NCBI GenBank assembly: GCA_002453165.1
Contig: DKGH01000072.1
Coordinates: 1-6,130, forward strand
Source: Verrucomicrobia bacterium UBA6775
Lineage (GTDB): Bacteria; Verrucomicrobiota; Verrucomicrobiia; Limisphaerales; UBA1096
Direction: 5' to 3'
DNA: 6,130 nt
The stretch's first letter is position 1; each line of letters starts with the position of its first letter. The position numbers and the translations under genes were made by a program. A model generated the notes under the pieces. That model did no database searches. It was given only the letters and a program-made list of their open reading frames with translations, and was not told the origin of the DNA. Shown here piece by piece: positions 5,708 through 6,130 of the stretch.

Positions 5708-5726
5708 GAATCCCAATTTGGAATTC
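5708..5726 (-). terminator. Weak terminator-like stem after the HD-GYP remnant
   Basis: GAATCCCA (5708-5715), loop ATT, TGGAATTC (5719-5726) pair with one mismatch in eight. It lies 16 bases past the remnant's stop codon. On the minus strand the stem is followed by CCCC and then ATATTTT, a poor U-tract, so it is at best a weak terminator separating this gene from asd. Confidence 0.25.
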
Positions 5727-5741
5727 TCGACGGGAAAAATA

Positions 5742-6130
5742 CTATTGCTCGATAAATATCGGTTCTTTGATCCCGGGTATCTCAGAGAAGTTGTACAGTT
5801 TTTTCAGGATGATCAGTGAGATTTTTGTCCCTGTCGGAACAATCAGGACCCCATCGTTCGTGTAAATGTCACTAGTGAGAACCATGCCGGGGTGCAAGTT
5901 CTTCACGACAACTTCCTTGGGGCCAGCTGCCTCCGTGGCCGCCTTTCCAGAGGTGCTGTAAAAGCATACAGACCACCAATCAGTTACGAGTCATATTTGC
6001 CACCCTGCAATTCCATGGCCTCCAAGGCACTCAAGCGCTGGGAGCCACTTAGTTCGGCTGTAAACATGTCGATGAGCACGCGCACTCCAAAGGAAACAAA
6101 CCACACAACCAGGTGCTTGTATCCCTAGTT
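5742..6130 (-). pseudogene. 3' remnant of an HD-GYP/HD-domain regulator gene, broken by nonsense and frameshift
   Basis: Two minus-strand frames join to give one recognisable protein end. From the window edge to about 5945 one frame reads VSFGVRVLIDMFTAEL, then LSALEAMELQGGKYDS, a TAA (5984-5986), then LIGGLYAFTAPLE. The other frame continues from about 5945 with KAATEAAGPKEVVVKNLHPG, MVLTSDIYTNDGVLIVPTG and KEPIFIEQ, ending at TAG 5742-5744. The first part matches the final helices of HD-GYP domains (pattern EAL..M...GG.YDP). The second matches the small domain often following them in RpfG-like regulators (LRPGMVL..D..T.DG.LL.P.GT). One A missing from GGAAAGG at about 5944-5946 would explain the frame change; CAA or AAA to TAA would explain the stop. 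A further in-frame TAG at 6125-6127 hints at more damage. Intact relatives cleave cyclic di-GMP; this copy cannot be made whole. Two sequencing errors are the main alternative. Confidence 0.6.

Noticed and set aside
5892..6128. Plus-strand open frame at the right edge
   Set aside because: The minus strand there carries recognisable HD-GYP sequence in two joined frames; the plus translation resembles nothing I know.

Overview
The window looks like ordinary chromosomal DNA of a Gram-negative bacterium. It has moderate GC, tightly packed genes and no tRNA, rRNA, CRISPR array or insertion sequence that I could see. A Kdo-8-phosphate synthase implies lipopolysaccharide. The first gene is a PQQ-type sugar dehydrogenase of the style abundant in Verrucomicrobia and Planctomycetes. 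Together they suggest the PVC group, most likely Verrucomicrobiota; this placement is an inference and no phylogenetic marker settles it.

Layout. (1) 1-1679, plus strand: the 3' end of a PQQ-dependent sugar dehydrogenase, then kdsA two bases later, with the metal-dependent active-site quartet. (2) 1684-3030, minus strand: a membrane sensor histidine kinase with a TTG start and no response regulator beside it, ending four bases from kdsA. (3) 3031-3170: a divergent intergenic region with two CTCCGGAA direct repeats, each followed by a hyphenated palindrome. (4) 3171-4643, plus strand: a cytosolic-looking parvulin-type peptidylprolyl isomerase, then, six bases later and in the same frame, a small protein resembling only the zinc-finger and helix-hairpin-helix part of NAD-dependent DNA ligase. 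(5) 4640-5647, minus strand: aspartate-semialdehyde dehydrogenase (asd). Its stop codon overlaps the stop of the ligase-like gene, and a perfect 9-bp hairpin sits just inside that junction. (6) 5648-5741: a candidate asd promoter and a weak terminator-like stem. (7) 5742-6130, minus strand: the 3' end of an HD-GYP-type gene broken by a nonsense codon and a frameshift.

The genes do not form one pathway. kdsA (LPS inner core) and asd (lysine, methionine and threonine, and diaminopimelate for the wall) are housekeeping. The isomerase and ligase-fragment genes look like one transcription unit, and the kinase shares their upstream regulatory region. I see no defence or biosynthetic system here. 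The most unusual items are the orphan ligase C-terminal module, the structured divergent intergenic region, the hairpin at the overlapping stops, and the 10-base G tract in asd.
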